Shown: positions 1-7,575, numbered from the stretch's first letter. The stretch: DNA of 40,214 bases from an uncultured Prevotellaceae bacterium (GCA_902765585.1 CACXAG010000023.1:1-40214); one strand, 5' to 3'. Numbers and translations: made by a program. Notes: generated from the letters alone by a model not told the origin.

Positions 1-218
1 AGATCACCTGCCTGGACGAGGACGGCAACGTGCTGAAGCGCGTGACCAGCGGCGACAGCGGCGACATCGAGGACAACGAGACCACGAATGACACGAATGG
101 TTCGAATGGTGGCGGCAGCAACTCCGGTGAGAACGGCAGCAACTCCGGTGAGAACGGCGGAAACTCCGGCGGCGGCGATGACAACGGCGGTGAGAGCGAC
201 ACCCCGGGGGAAGATTAA
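1..218 (+). CDS. C-terminal end of a probable HU-family (HU-HIG type) DNA-binding protein, 5' truncated by the window edge
   Basis: The reading frame enters from the left edge (first full codon at base 3) and stops at 216-218. The visible 71 residues begin ITCLDEDGNVLK and then turn into a low-complexity tail of Gly, Asn, Ser, Glu and Asp with short repeats such as NSGENG. A compact domain followed by a glycine-rich acidic tail fits the Bacteroidota HU-HIG family (HU domain fused to a winged helix, Ig or glycine-rich motif). The HU domain itself lies outside the window, so the family call is inference. It is supported by the smalltalk gene 82 bp downstream, which I remember as a frequent neighbour of this family. 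The tail resembles a disordered linker. It could also be the end of another glycine-rich protein. Confidence 0.55.
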   Translation, partial: ITCLDEDGNVLKRVTSGDSGDIEDNETTNDTNGSNGGGSNSGENGSNSGENGGNSGGGDDNGGESDTPGED

Positions 219-286
219 CCGTGAACCAATAACCGTTAACCAATAACCAATAACCGTTAACCAATAACCGTTAAACATTAACCATT
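217..286 (+). repeat. Heptamer tandem array, ten 7-bp units (AACCGTT/AACCAAT family)
   Basis: Ten consecutive 7-bp units can be read without a gap: AACCGTG, AACCAAT, AACCGTT, AACCAAT, AACCAAT, AACCGTT, AACCAAT, AACCGTT, AAACATT, AACCATT. The first unit overlaps the TAA stop of the upstream gene and the last lies 14 bp before the smalltalk start codon. The array therefore fills essentially the whole spacer. Units vary mainly at positions 5-7. Confidence 0.9.
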
Positions 287-300
287 AAAAAACTAAAGCT

Positions 301-408
301 ATGAAGAAGGACAAGTGGAAGACTGTGATTCAGGTGATTGTGTCGATACTGACGGCAGCCCTGACGGCACTGGGCACGACCTCGTGCATGGGATTCGGAC
401 CATTCTAA
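301..408 (+). CDS. Smalltalk family small protein, 35 aa
   Basis: This short ORF encodes MKKDKWKTVIQVIVSILTA followed by ALTALGTTSCMGFGPF, 35 residues. It has a basic N-terminus (MKKDKWK), one hydrophobic helix (about residues 9-25) and a TSC end, which matches what I remember of the Bacteroidota smalltalk family. That family is usually found beside HU-type DNA-binding proteins and N-acetylmuramoyl-alanine amidases. The function is unknown. The hydrophobic helix suggests a small membrane or secreted peptide; the TSCM could be a lipoprotein-like cysteine, but its place at the C-terminal end argues against a normal lipobox. The upstream context (probable HU-type tail) supports the call. It is too short for most gene finders. 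Confidence 0.8.
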   Translation: MKKDKWKTVIQVIVSILTAALTALGTTSCMGFGPF

Positions 409-427
409 GGAAAGTAAAACAACAACG

Positions 428-463
428 AGAGGACTGGCAGACTACAGGAGCTGTCAGTCCTCT
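428..463. terminator. Hairpin between convergent genes
   Basis: A 13-bp stem (428-440 with 451-463, one G-T pair) encloses a 10-nt loop. It lies 20 bp past the smalltalk stop and 8 bp past the stop of the minus-strand symporter. On the minus strand the stem is followed by a T-rich stretch (427 down to about 410), so it probably ends the minus-strand transcript best and may serve both directions. Confidence 0.7.
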
Positions 464-470
464 TCGTGTT

Positions 471-1829
471 CTACGGCTCGTCCATTTTGTCGTCCAGGTG
501 GCCGCTCCAGAGGTACTTGCGGGTTTCTTGGGCGGTGACCTTGCTCAGTAGCAGCAGGGCTATGAGGTTGGGAATGGCCATGAGGGCGTTCATGCAGTCG
601 GCAATGTTCCAGATGATGTCGAGGCTGATGATGCTGCCGAAGAAGAGCGCCACGATATAGAGGATGCGGTAGAAGCGGTTGGAACGGCGGTGCTCGATGT
701 AGTTGACGGCACTCTCGCCATAGTAGCTCCAGCCGAGGATGGTGCTGAAGGCAAAGGTCAGAATGCCGAAGCTCAGCAGCGGCGCACCCACGTAGGGAAT
801 CTTTGAGAATGCCACCTTGGTGAGGGCGGCACCGTCGGCATAGCTGATGTCGGGGTAGGCTAAGATGCTGCTCACCAGCACGATGCCCGTCAGGGCGCAG
901 ATGACGACGGTGTCCCAAAATGTCCCCGTGCTGCTGACCAGCGCCTGGCGCACGGGGTTGCGCGTCTGTGCTGCCGCCGCCACGATGGGTGCCGAACCCA
1001 TGCCGCTCTCATTGGAGAACAGTCCGCGGGCAATACCGTAGCGCGCCGCCATCATCACCGTAGCGCCCACAAAGCCGCCGCCTGCCGCCTCGGGACTGAA
1101 TGCCGCGTGGACGATGAGCTGGATGGCGGGCCACACGTAGCTGCCGTTCATGATGAGGATGACGATGCACCCGATGACGTAGAACACGGCCATGAAGGGC
1201 ACCAGTATCATGCACACGGTGGCGATGGACCGCACGCCGCCCAGGATGACGCACGCCGTGAGCACACACACCAGCAGACCCACCGCCCATGTGGGCACGC
1301 CGAAGGTCTCGCTGGCCAGCAACGCTATCGAGTTGGCCTGCACGGTGCAGCCGATGCCGAACGACGCCAGGGCGGTGAAGACGGCAAAGAGCAGCGCCAG
1401 CCACTTCATGTTCAGTCCGCGCTCCAGGGCGTACATAGGACCGCCGAAGGTGCGTCCGTTCTCGTCCCTGACGCGGTATTTCACGGCCAGCAGTCCCTCG
1501 GCATACTTCGTGGCGATGCCGAAGATGCCCGTCAGCCAGCACCACAGCACGGCACCGGGACCACCCAGCGCCACTGCCGTAGCCACGCCGACGATGTTGC
1601 CCGTGCCGATGGTGGCAGCCAGTGCCGTGGCCAAGGCGCCGAACTGGCTGACGTCGCCCGGTGCGCCGGGGTCTTTCTTCACCGACAGCCGGATGCCCGT
1701 CAGCAGCTTGCGCTGGGGAATGCGCAGGCGGAAGGTCAGGAACACGTGCGTTCCCAGCAGCAGGATGATCATCGGCCATCCCCACAGCATCCCGCTCAGC
1801 CACACGAAAAAGTCATTTATCGGCTCCAT
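471..1829 (-). CDS. Alanine/glycine:cation symporter (AGCS) family permease
   Basis: A 452-residue polytopic membrane protein of normal length for the sodium:alanine symporter family, which imports small neutral amino acids with Na+ or H+. Family hallmarks visible are the early segment GALATALAATIGTGNIVGVA (about residues 64-83), the GGPGAVLWCWLTGIFG region that follows, and the NESGMGSAPIVAAAAQTRNPVRQ stretch near residue 273 (read in two parts: NESGMGSAPI and VAAAAQTRNP). Repeated hydrophobic helices run to about residue 425. The start ATG at 1829 lies 3 bp after the stop of the SpoIIE-type ORF, so the two are probably co-transcribed, with the symporter last and a hairpin beyond its stop. 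The exact substrate cannot be told from sequence. Confidence 0.93.
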   Translation of the reverse strand: MEPINDFFVWLSGMLWGWPMIILLLGTHVFLTFRLRIPQRKLLTGIRLSVKKDPGAPGDVSQFGALATALAATIGTGNIVGVATAVALGGPGAVLWCWLTGIFGIATKYAEGLLAVKYRVRDENGRTFGGPMYALERGLNMKWLALLFAVFTALASFGIGCTVQANSIALLASETFGVPTWAVGLLVCVLTACVILGGVRSIATVCMILVPFMAVFYVIGCIVILIMNGSYVWPAIQLIVHAAFSPEAAGGGFVGATVMMAARYGIARGLFSNESGMGSAPIVAAAAQTRNPVRQALVSSTGTFWDTVVICALTGIVLVSSILAYPDISYADGAALTKVAFSKIPYVGAPLLSFGILTFAFSTILGWSYYGESAVNYIEHRRSNRFYRILYIVALFFGSIISLDIIWNIADCMNALMAIPNLIALLLLSKVTAQETRKYLWSGHLDDKMDEP

Positions 1830-1832
1830 GTT

Positions 1833-2720
1833 TTATTTTCCTTTATACTGTATTGCCAGCATGGTGAGGTCGTCGCTCTGCTCGGCATCGCCCACGAAGC
1901 GCTGTACCGTCTCCGTCATCTCCTCGATGAGCAGCTGGGGCTGGTGGCGGTTCTCGGAGAGCAGGCGCTTGGCAACGTTCCAGATGCGCAGGTCGCCAAA
2001 CTGAGCATGGCGGCTGTCCTCGGCCTCGTTCAGACCGTCGGTGAACAGGAAGATGGTGGTCTGCGGGTCGATGGACACCTCCTGTGACGAGAACGTGAAG
2101 TCGGGCATGACGCCGATGGGCAGGTTGGCGTCGCACGGCAGCTCACCCACGCCGCGGCCTATCAGCAGCGGAGCGTCGTGACCGCCGTTGCAATAGCGCA
2201 GCAGTCCCGTCTGCAGGTCGAGCACGCCCACGAAGATGGTGACGAACATATTGGTGTCGTTGCCCTCGGTCATCGCATTGTTCAGCGTGGTGACGATGGT
2301 CGACGGCTTAACCACGTGGGCGGAGATGTTGCGGAACAGCGAACGGGTGACGGCCATGAACAGCGAGGCGGGAACGCCCTTGCCGCTGACGTCACCCACG
2401 CAGAAGAACAGCTTCTCGTCGCGGATGAAGAAGTCGAAGAGGTCGCCGCCGACACCCTTCGCCGGTTTCAGCGAACCGTAGATGTCGATGTCGTGGCGCT
2501 CGGGGTAGGGCGGGAACGTCTTAGGCAGCATCGACATCTGGATGTCGTGGGCTATCTTCAGCTCGCTCTCCATGGACGCTTTCTGCGCCGTGGTGGCACG
2601 CAGTTCCTCGGTATATTCGACCAGCGAGCGCTGCATGTTGCCGAACGAGTCGCGCAGACGATGAATCTCGTCGTGGGTGTTGATGACGGGCAGCGGCGTC
2701 TGGAAGTTACCCTTGGCCAC
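1833..2720 (-). CDS. SpoIIE/RsbU-type PP2C phosphatase, C-terminal part of a frameshifted gene
   Basis: This frame carries the end of a HAMP linker and a complete PP2C-like SpoIIE phosphatase domain, the kind that dephosphorylates anti-sigma-antagonist proteins. Metal-binding and core motifs are visible: ELKIAHDIQMSMLP, GGDLFDFF, GDVSGKGVPASLFMA, CNGGHDAPLL, FLFTDGLNEAED and SDDLTMLAI. The nominal start is a GTG inside the HAMP region (VAKGNF) with no sign of being a true start. Read further back, the same frame gives IKPLSLLAASADQ, the typical HAMP beginning. It is therefore the continuation of the ORF at 2707-3717, broken by a frameshift near 2745-2760. The phosphatase domain itself looks intact. 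If made separately it would be a soluble enzyme without its sensor. Confidence 0.85.
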   Translation of the reverse strand: MAKGNFQTPLPVINTHDEIHRLRDSFGNMQRSLVEYTEELRATTAQKASMESELKIAHDIQMSMLPKTFPPYPERHDIDIYGSLKPAKGVGGDLFDFFIRDEKLFFCVGDVSGKGVPASLFMAVTRSLFRNISAHVVKPSTIVTTLNNAMTEGNDTNMFVTIFVGVLDLQTGLLRYCNGGHDAPLLIGRGVGELPCDANLPIGVMPDFTFSSQEVSIDPQTTIFLFTDGLNEAEDSRHAQFGDLRIWNVAKRLLSENRHQPQLLIEEMTETVQRFVGDAEQSDDLTMLAIQYKGK

Positions 2721-3717
2721 CTGGTCGGCCGATGCCGCCAGCAGCGAGAGCGGTTTGATAGCCGAAGAGACGGATATAGAATGTGGGCACCACGAAGGCT
2801 ATGGTCCAGTCGGTGTATTTCACCATCTGTGAGCAGACCTGTACCTCTTCGCCGTCGATGACCATCCTGTCTTCCCGATTGTCGCCGATGGTCAGGTGGC
2901 CCCGATGCTTGTCGGGTCCCTGGGTGATGTAGGGCTGGATGTTCTCGTTGACGATGCGCTTGGTGTCCGGGTGTATCAGGATGGTGCCCGCACTGTCCGT
3001 CATGTAGTAGTAGAACTCGTACGATGCGTCCCATTCTTTGGAGTCATTCTTGTAATGCGTGTTGGTAGGCTGAATCTTCTCGTTCAGCCACGCCAGCGCG
3101 AGGTCTACGCCCAACACGGCCACCGTGCGCTGCTTCTTGTCGCGGATGGGCAGCAGGTACGACACCAGTGGCGTCCGCGCGCTGTCGTTGTCGAAGAAAG
3201 CCTTGGACCAGTAGCCCTTCTCGCTGGCTATGGCATCCTGGAACCACTTGTCCTTCACGTAGTCGTTGCCATGGTCGATGGCGTTCTGCGACTCGACGAT
3301 GGTACTGTCGCGCTGACGCAGGGCGTAGGGAGCAAACAGGCGCCCCTTCTGCGGGTAGTAGCTCTCGACGAAGTAGATGCCGCAGCTGCGCATGTAGGGG
3401 TTCAGCTTCAGCATCCGGTTCATGATGTCGTACATACGGTCCGGATTGCTCAGGTCGTCTTCTATGAACGCCGCCGTATTGGTGGATGCCATGTAGAGGT
3501 CGGACGCGATGCGCCGTACCTCCTCCTTCTCACCCTTCAATATACGGTCGCTGATGCCCATGACACCCAAGGCCACGATGCCGTAGGTCAACCAGAACAG
3601 CACGAACGCGGGGACGCTCATGATGAGAATCATCCTGAGCATGATGCGCCATGTGAGGCGTCTCGCAAACGAGCGCGGGTAGCCAGTGATGGGCTTTTTC
3701 TTGAAAAATGACAGCAT
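2707..3717 (-). CDS. Membrane sensor (Cache-like) part of the frameshifted SpoIIE phosphatase gene
   Basis: This 336-residue ORF has a basic N-terminus, one membrane helix (about residues 26-52) and an extracytoplasmic double-Cache-like sensor domain to about residue 305 (WFQDAIASEKGYWSKAF and TPLVSYLLPIRDKKQ, then VLGVDLALAWL are typical Cache signatures). After FVVPTFYIRLFGY the frame runs into an out-of-frame HAMP coding region (QTALAAGGIGRPGG is the +1 misreading of KPLSLLAASADQ). In intact relatives a second membrane helix of about 20-25 residues lies between FGY and KPL; here that stretch is missing. The gene therefore has both a deletion and a frameshift. Transcription probably starts from the divergent promoter region at 3737-3768 shared with ung. 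Confidence 0.8.
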   Translation of the reverse strand: MLSFFKKKPITGYPRSFARRLTWRIMLRMILIMSVPAFVLFWLTYGIVALGVMGISDRILKGEKEEVRRIASDLYMASTNTAAFIEDDLSNPDRMYDIMNRMLKLNPYMRSCGIYFVESYYPQKGRLFAPYALRQRDSTIVESQNAIDHGNDYVKDKWFQDAIASEKGYWSKAFFDNDSARTPLVSYLLPIRDKKQRTVAVLGVDLALAWLNEKIQPTNTHYKNDSKEWDASYEFYYYMTDSAGTILIHPDTKRIVNENIQPYITQGPDKHRGHLTIGDNREDRMVIDGEEVQVCSQMVKYTDWTIAFVVPTFYIRLFGYQTALAAGGIGRPGGQG

Positions 3718-3732
3718 AATAACTCAAATTTG

Positions 3733-3764
3733 TTTGCAAAGATACATTTTTTATCTTACCTTTG
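3733..3764 (+). promoter_or_regulatory. Bacteroidota-type promoter of ung
   Basis: TTTG at 3733-3736 is followed after exactly 20 bp by TACCTTTG at 3757-3764, a full match to the Bacteroidota -33/-7 consensus (TTTG, 19-21 bp, TAnnTTTG). The ung ATG lies 25 bp beyond the -7 box. Confidence 0.8.
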
Positions 3765-3768
3765 CAAG
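3737..3768 (-). promoter_or_regulatory. Divergent promoter of the SpoIIE-type gene
   Basis: On the minus strand TATCTTTG (3744-3737) matches TAnnTTTG, with CTTG (3768-3765), one base off TTTG, 20 bp upstream. It lies 20 bp before the ATG at 3717 and interleaves with the ung promoter, so the two would compete for polymerase. Confidence 0.6.
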
Positions 3769-3789
3769 CAAAAACGAAAAAATCCGCCT

Positions 3790-4455
3790 ATGAACGTACA
3801 GATTGAAGAGAGTTGGAAGGCACATCTGGGCGAGGAGTTTGCGAAACCCTACTTCGGACAGCTGACCGCTGCCGTGCGCCAGGAGTACACGCAGACTACC
3901 TGCTACCCCCCCGGCAAGCTGGTGTTCAATGCCTTCAACCTGTGTCCCTTCGACCAGGTGAAGGTGGTCATCATCGGCCAGGACCCCTATCACGAACCCG
4001 GGCAGGCCCACGGGCTGAGCTTCTCGGTGCAGGACGGCGTGCCCTTTCCGCCCTCGCTGCAGAACATTTTTAAGGAGATACAGGCCGACCTGGGAACGCC
4101 CATCCCTGCCACCGGCAACCTGACGCGCTGGGCCCAACAGGGCGTGCTGCTGCTGAACGCCACGCTCACCGTCCGTGCCCATCAGGCCAACAGCCACTCG
4201 GCCCTGGGCTGGCAGAAGTTCACCGATGCCGCCATCCAGGCCTTGGCTGCCCATCGCGAACACCTGGTGTATATGCTCTGGGGCGGCTATGCCAGGGGCA
4301 AGGCGTATATGATAGACAAGAGCCGCAACCTGGTGCTCGAGAGCGTCCACCCCTCGCCGCTCAGCGCCAACCGCGGCGGCTGGTTCGGCCAGCATCAGTT
4401 CTCGCGCTGCAATGCCTACCTCCAGCAGCACGGCATCGCCCCCATCCAGTGGTAG
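3790..4455 (+). CDS. ung: Uracil-DNA glycosylase, family 1
   Basis: This cytoplasmic base-excision repair enzyme removes uracil from DNA. The 221 residues match family-1 UDG length. The water-activating motif GQDPYHEPGQAHGLSFSV (about residues 62-79, catalytic Asp in QDPYH), the uracil-binding LLLNATLTVR segment and the DNA-intercalating HPSPLSANRGGWFG loop are all present. The start chosen is ATG 3790 (MNVQIEESW), because the longer in-frame extension to 3730 would run through the promoter. Ung stands as its own transcription unit, with DUF3109 70 bp downstream across a heptamer array. Confidence 0.97.
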   Translation: MNVQIEESWKAHLGEEFAKPYFGQLTAAVRQEYTQTTCYPPGKLVFNAFNLCPFDQVKVVIIGQDPYHEPGQAHGLSFSVQDGVPFPPSLQNIFKEIQADLGTPIPATGNLTRWAQQGVLLLNATLTVRAHQANSHSALGWQKFTDAAIQALAAHREHLVYMLWGGYARGKAYMIDKSRNLVLESVHPSPLSANRGGWFGQHQFSRCNAYLQQHGIAPIQW

Positions 4456-4472
4456 GCGCGAATTCGCTAATG

Positions 4473-4527
4473 GATAATTGATAATTTTTAATTTTTCATC
4501 TTTCATCTTTCATCTTTCATCTTTCAT
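4473..4527 (+). repeat. Heptamer tandem array ending in the start codon of the DUF3109 gene
   Basis: Eight phase-locked 7-bp units: GATAATT, GATAATT, TTTAATT, TTTCATC four times, then TTTCAT, whose AT forms the first two bases of the ATG at 4526-4528. The unit sequence changes along the array while the 7-bp phase is kept. It fills most of the ung-DUF3109 spacer. Confidence 0.9.
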
Positions 4528-5143
4528 GTCTCCCGTTCCTCCCATACTCGAAGTCGGCGGCGTGCTGATTTCCTCCGAGATACTGACCGAGTACTTCTGT
4601 TGCGACTACGAGAAGTGCAAGGGCATCTGCTGCGTAGAAGGCGATGCCGGCGCTCCCGTGACCCTTGACGAAGTGGCAGCCATCGAAGACGTGCTGGACG
4701 ACGTGTGGTCAGACCTCTCGGCATCGGCGCAGAGCGTCATCGACCGACAGGGCGTGGCATACGCCGACAAGGACGGCGACCTCGTGACCAGCATCGTCAA
4801 CGGCCGCGACTGCGTCTTCACCTGCTACGACGGCGACAACTGCCTCTGCGCCCTCGAAAAAGCCGCCCGAAAGAAGGCGGCAGCCAAAAAATCTCAATTT
4901 GTCAATTCTCAATTTGTCAAGCCCATCAGCTGTGCGCTCTATCCCATCCGTGAAAAAGATTTCGGTCGTGGACTCATTGGTCTGAACTACCACCGCTGGG
5001 CAGTCTGCCGGGATGCCGTAGCAAAAGGAAAGGCCCTCCAGATGCCCGTCTACCGGTTTCTGAAGGAGCCTCTCATTAGGCGGTTTGGTCAGGAGTGGTA
5101 CGATGAACTGTGCGAAGTGGCCGCCCTGTTGCAGCAGTCCTAA
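4526..5143 (+). CDS. DUF3109 family cysteine-rich protein
   Basis: A 205-residue protein of the Bacteroidota DUF3109 family, of unknown function. It is rich in conserved cysteines near the N-terminus (YFCCDYEKCKGICCVEGDAG, about residues 24-43), in the middle (CVFTCYDGDNCLCALEK) and later (SCALYPIR). The pattern resembles metal- or Fe-S-binding YkgJ-like proteins, so metal binding is a reasonable inference. The start at 4526 (MSPVPPILEV) was chosen because the upstream in-frame ATG at 4478 would translate the heptamer repeat. A 2 x 15-bp direct repeat at 4891-4920 encodes SQFVN SQFVK between two conserved cysteine regions and looks like a later insertion. The gene ends 8 bp from the convergent AraC gene. 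Confidence 0.88.
   Translation: MSPVPPILEVGGVLISSEILTEYFCCDYEKCKGICCVEGDAGAPVTLDEVAAIEDVLDDVWSDLSASAQSVIDRQGVAYADKDGDLVTSIVNGRDCVFTCYDGDNCLCALEKAARKKAAAKKSQFVNSQFVKPISCALYPIREKDFGRGLIGLNYHRWAVCRDAVAKGKALQMPVYRFLKEPLIRRFGQEWYDELCEVAALLQQS
4891..4920 (+). repeat. In-gene direct repeat, 2 x 15 bp, in the DUF3109 gene
   Basis: Two adjacent 15-bp copies, ATCTCAATTTGTCAA and TTCTCAATTTGTCAA, differ at one base and encode about residues 122-132. Their AT-rich composition differs from the GC-rich gene around them and resembles the intergenic arrays. Confidence 0.85.
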
Positions 5144-5151
5144 ACCCCTGT

Positions 5152-6021
5152 TTACCGTTTGCGGAACTCTGTCGGGCTGATGCCTACGTGTTCCTTGAAG
5201 TATTTGCCTAAGAACGACTGGTTGGCAAACCTCAGTTCTTGGGCTATCTCCCTGACCGACTTGGTCGTATTCTTCAGCTGCACGCGAATCTCCAGCACCA
5301 CGTAGTCGTCAATCCATTGGTTGGGCGTGCGCTGGCTGACGTGCTTGATGACCTCCGAGAGGTATTTTCCCGATATGCCCAGTTGTTCGGCATACCAGCT
5401 GACGCGCCGCTCCGTGCGGTAGTTCTCCTCCACGAGTCGGATGAAGTTCTCGAAGATGGTGTCGCCGCGACGCGACTTGCCCGACTGCATCTTGCCCACG
5501 CGCCAGATGACGTTCGACAGGTCGTAGAACATAGCCAGCAGCAGGGCCTTCACCAGGTCGGTACGGAAATGGTGCTCGTGGTTCTCCATCTTCTGCCAGA
5601 TGAGGTTGTAGTAGCTCTGGAAGACGGCTATCTCTTCCTGCGTGAGCGCCACCACGGGGTTGTTTCTGGAGAAGAGCAGCAGCGACGACACGTTCTGCAC
5701 GTTCTGCACGAATCCGTGGTAGAATTTCGTAGATACCAGGATGTATTGGCATTTGAAGTCGGTGGACGCTTCGGTGTCGTCTACTACGTGGCGCTCAGAA
5801 ATAAAGAACAGGTCGCCAGGATTCACGTGGAGTTTGCGCGTGTTGATGGTGTATTGCGCATGTCCTTCCTCGCAGAATGCCATCACGATAAAGTTCGTGC
5901 GGACGGGATGCGGGTGTTCGGCTGCGTTGTTGGTGTTCTCGGCCAGAACGAGCCCTTCTTTCAGGTACTGGGCATGGTCCCATTGACTGATTTCGTCTAA
6001 GTAGATGTCTCTTAGTGCCAT
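5152..6021 (-). CDS. AraC family transcriptional regulator with N-terminal cupin-like sensor
   Basis: A 289-residue regulator. The N-terminal part (about residues 30-130) is a cupin-like ligand-binding region (HAQYTINTRKLHVNPGDLFF is the typical AraC-arm fold). The C-terminal 100 residues hold two helix-turn-helix motifs: SWYAEQLGISGKYLSEVIKH (about 204-223), and SVREIAQELRFANQSFLGKY with FKEHVGISPTEFRKR at the end. It lies 24 bp downstream of the TolB-like gene in the same direction, so it may be the last gene of the gyrB transcript or have its own promoter; no clear TAnnTTTG box was found in the gap. Its target genes are unknown. Confidence 0.93.
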   Translation of the reverse strand: MALRDIYLDEISQWDHAQYLKEGLVLAENTNNAAEHPHPVRTNFIVMAFCEEGHAQYTINTRKLHVNPGDLFFISERHVVDDTEASTDFKCQYILVSTKFYHGFVQNVQNVSSLLLFSRNNPVVALTQEEIAVFQSYYNLIWQKMENHEHHFRTDLVKALLLAMFYDLSNVIWRVGKMQSGKSRRGDTIFENFIRLVEENYRTERRVSWYAEQLGISGKYLSEVIKHVSQRTPNQWIDDYVVLEIRVQLKNTTKSVREIAQELRFANQSFLGKYFKEHVGISPTEFRKR

Positions 6022-6045
6022 TAGATAGGTTTTTAGATTATGTTA

Positions 6046-7575
6046 TTACTTTGTTAATTGTTGTACGTATTTCACAGGCTCGCCATCACCCTTCAGGACG
6101 TCCGCAAAGGTCTGCGGCTTGATGGTGACGGGACCGCGCATGAATTCAGGAATGTTGTAGCACTTCATGAACTGGCGGTGATAGTCCGGGTCGGCGCTGG
6201 GCAGTTCGAAGGGCTTGCTGCCGTGTCCGTCTTTGTCGATATGGGCAAAGAAGGGACGGGTGTAGGTGCCATCGTCGCGGCGACTGCTGAAGACCACCCA
6301 CTTGCCGTTGCTCGACCAGGAGTGGTAGCTCTCCGTGTCGGGAGAGTTGATCTCTTCAAGAGGTCGGGCGGCAGCCAATTTTTCACTATTCACTTTTCCC
6401 TTTTCCCTTAAATCCAGCAGCCAGAGGTCGGCATCGTGGTGCCAGATGTGGAACACGCCGTATTCTGCCAGCGTGAACATCAGGTAGCGGCCGTCGGGCG
6501 AGATACGCGGCAGCGTGGCACTCTTGTCCAGACTGTCGGCAGCAAAGACCAGTTCGCGCGGACCAAAGGTCATCGTCTCAGGGTCAAAGCTCTTGCGATA
6601 GAGGTTGTACTTGATTCTTTTGGGGTATTTCTGAATCATGGTGCTCACGCTCTGGACAGAGTCCTGCAACTGGATGTGGGCACTGCAGTAGTACAGCGTC
6701 TTGCCGTCGGGAGCCCAGGCGGGGAACACCTCCAGCTCGGTGCTGTCGTTCTCCAGGTTGGTCACCTCGCCACGGTCTATGTCGTAGGCGATGAGGTCGC
6801 TCTGCGAGTCGTAGACTTCAATCTTGTTGTGGGCGGTGGTGTGGAACTTCTGCGCCGTCTTGTTGGTGGAGTAGACAATCAGCTTCAGCCAAGGGTGCCA
6901 CGCGGGGTAGACGCCAGCCGAGAGGATGGAGTCGCTCTTCATGTTCACCTTCTTCATTTTGCCGTCGTACGTGATGACGGTGCCGCCATGGTTCTGACGG
7001 GCATGGAACTGCATGCGCTGAGGGTTGTACTGCTGGTAGTTGTGACAGTTGATGCACTGTCCGTCCTTCTCGAAGGAGCACAGCACATTGTCGTAGATGA
7101 CGCTCTCGTCGTAGTTTTCCAGGCAACGCTGGCTGATGGTCAGCGCCTCGTAGCTGATGAACGAAGGGAAGATGAGACGGTAGCTCAGGTAACTGTCGAT
7201 GCTGTCCGGCGACACGTAGATGCTGAAGGGCTTGTAGTGGGTCCACTGGTCGGCCTTGCGGGCATAGACGTCCACCGTGATGGCGCCACCCTTGGCCTTC
7301 TCCGTCAGCGTGCGCCAGGCCTCCATGTCGGGCTGGGCCTTGTCGGCACACACTATCTCCTCGCCGCCCACGGCATAGCGGGCTATCATCTCGTCAGCCT
7401 GCTCGTCCAGCTCAAAAGTCAGCGGAGCGATATTGATGGGGACGGTCACGTCGGTATAGTCGGGATAGATCTTGGGCAGCTCCTTGGAGTCGGTGAAGAC
7501 CGTTGGCACCGAAGGTCCTGCACAGCCCATCAGGGCCAGACCCAAAACGATATAAGCTATATTCCTGATGCTCAT
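6046..7575 (-). CDS. TolB-like beta-propeller (PD40) lipoprotein with a CxxCH motif
   Basis: A 509-residue predicted lipoprotein: MSIRNIAYIVLGLALMGCAG gives a signal peptide with lipobox LMGC (Cys at residue 18). The central and C-terminal parts contain propeller-type WD40/PD40 repeats (VFPAWAPDGKTLYYCS, LPRISPDGRYLMFTLA, YHSWSSNGKWVVFSSRRDDG). A single covalent haem-type motif CINCH is seen at about residues 170-174, followed by HARQNHGG, so it may be a periplasmic cytochrome c-like protein. I recall such proteins annotated as cytochrome c biogenesis-related in Bacteroides, but the role is unproven. It follows the membrane protein gene by 6 bp, suggesting a joint function at the envelope. 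A heptamer array at 6382-6409 encodes a linker between two propeller blades. Confidence 0.8.
   Translation of the reverse strand: MSIRNIAYIVLGLALMGCAGPSVPTVFTDSKELPKIYPDYTDVTVPINIAPLTFELDEQADEMIARYAVGGEEIVCADKAQPDMEAWRTLTEKAKGGAITVDVYARKADQWTHYKPFSIYVSPDSIDSYLSYRLIFPSFISYEALTISQRCLENYDESVIYDNVLCSFEKDGQCINCHNYQQYNPQRMQFHARQNHGGTVITYDGKMKKVNMKSDSILSAGVYPAWHPWLKLIVYSTNKTAQKFHTTAHNKIEVYDSQSDLIAYDIDRGEVTNLENDSTELEVFPAWAPDGKTLYYCSAHIQLQDSVQSVSTMIQKYPKRIKYNLYRKSFDPETMTFGPRELVFAADSLDKSATLPRISPDGRYLMFTLAEYGVFHIWHHDADLWLLDLREKGKVNSEKLAAARPLEEINSPDTESYHSWSSNGKWVVFSSRRDDGTYTRPFFAHIDKDGHGSKPFELPSADPDYHRQFMKCYNIPEFMRGPVTIKPQTFADVLKGDGEPVKYVQQLTK
6382..6409 (-). repeat. In-gene heptamer array in the TolB-like gene
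   Basis: Four 7-bp units on the plus strand, TTCACTA, TTCACTT, TTCCCTT, TTCCCTT, encode about residues 389-398 (EKGKVNSEK) of the TolB-like protein. With the next base the stretch 6382-6410 equals the intergenic stretch 34531-34559 at 28 of 29 positions. Confidence 0.9.

Noticed and set aside
217..286. CRISPR-like array
   Set aside because: Units are 7 bp without spacers and there are no cas genes; it is a simple tandem array.
1107..2087. Long plus-strand ORF opposite the symporter and phosphatase genes
   Set aside because: Composition is Gln/His/Asp-rich, no recognisable family, and the opposite strand encodes clear domains; it is a shadow frame of GC-rich codons.
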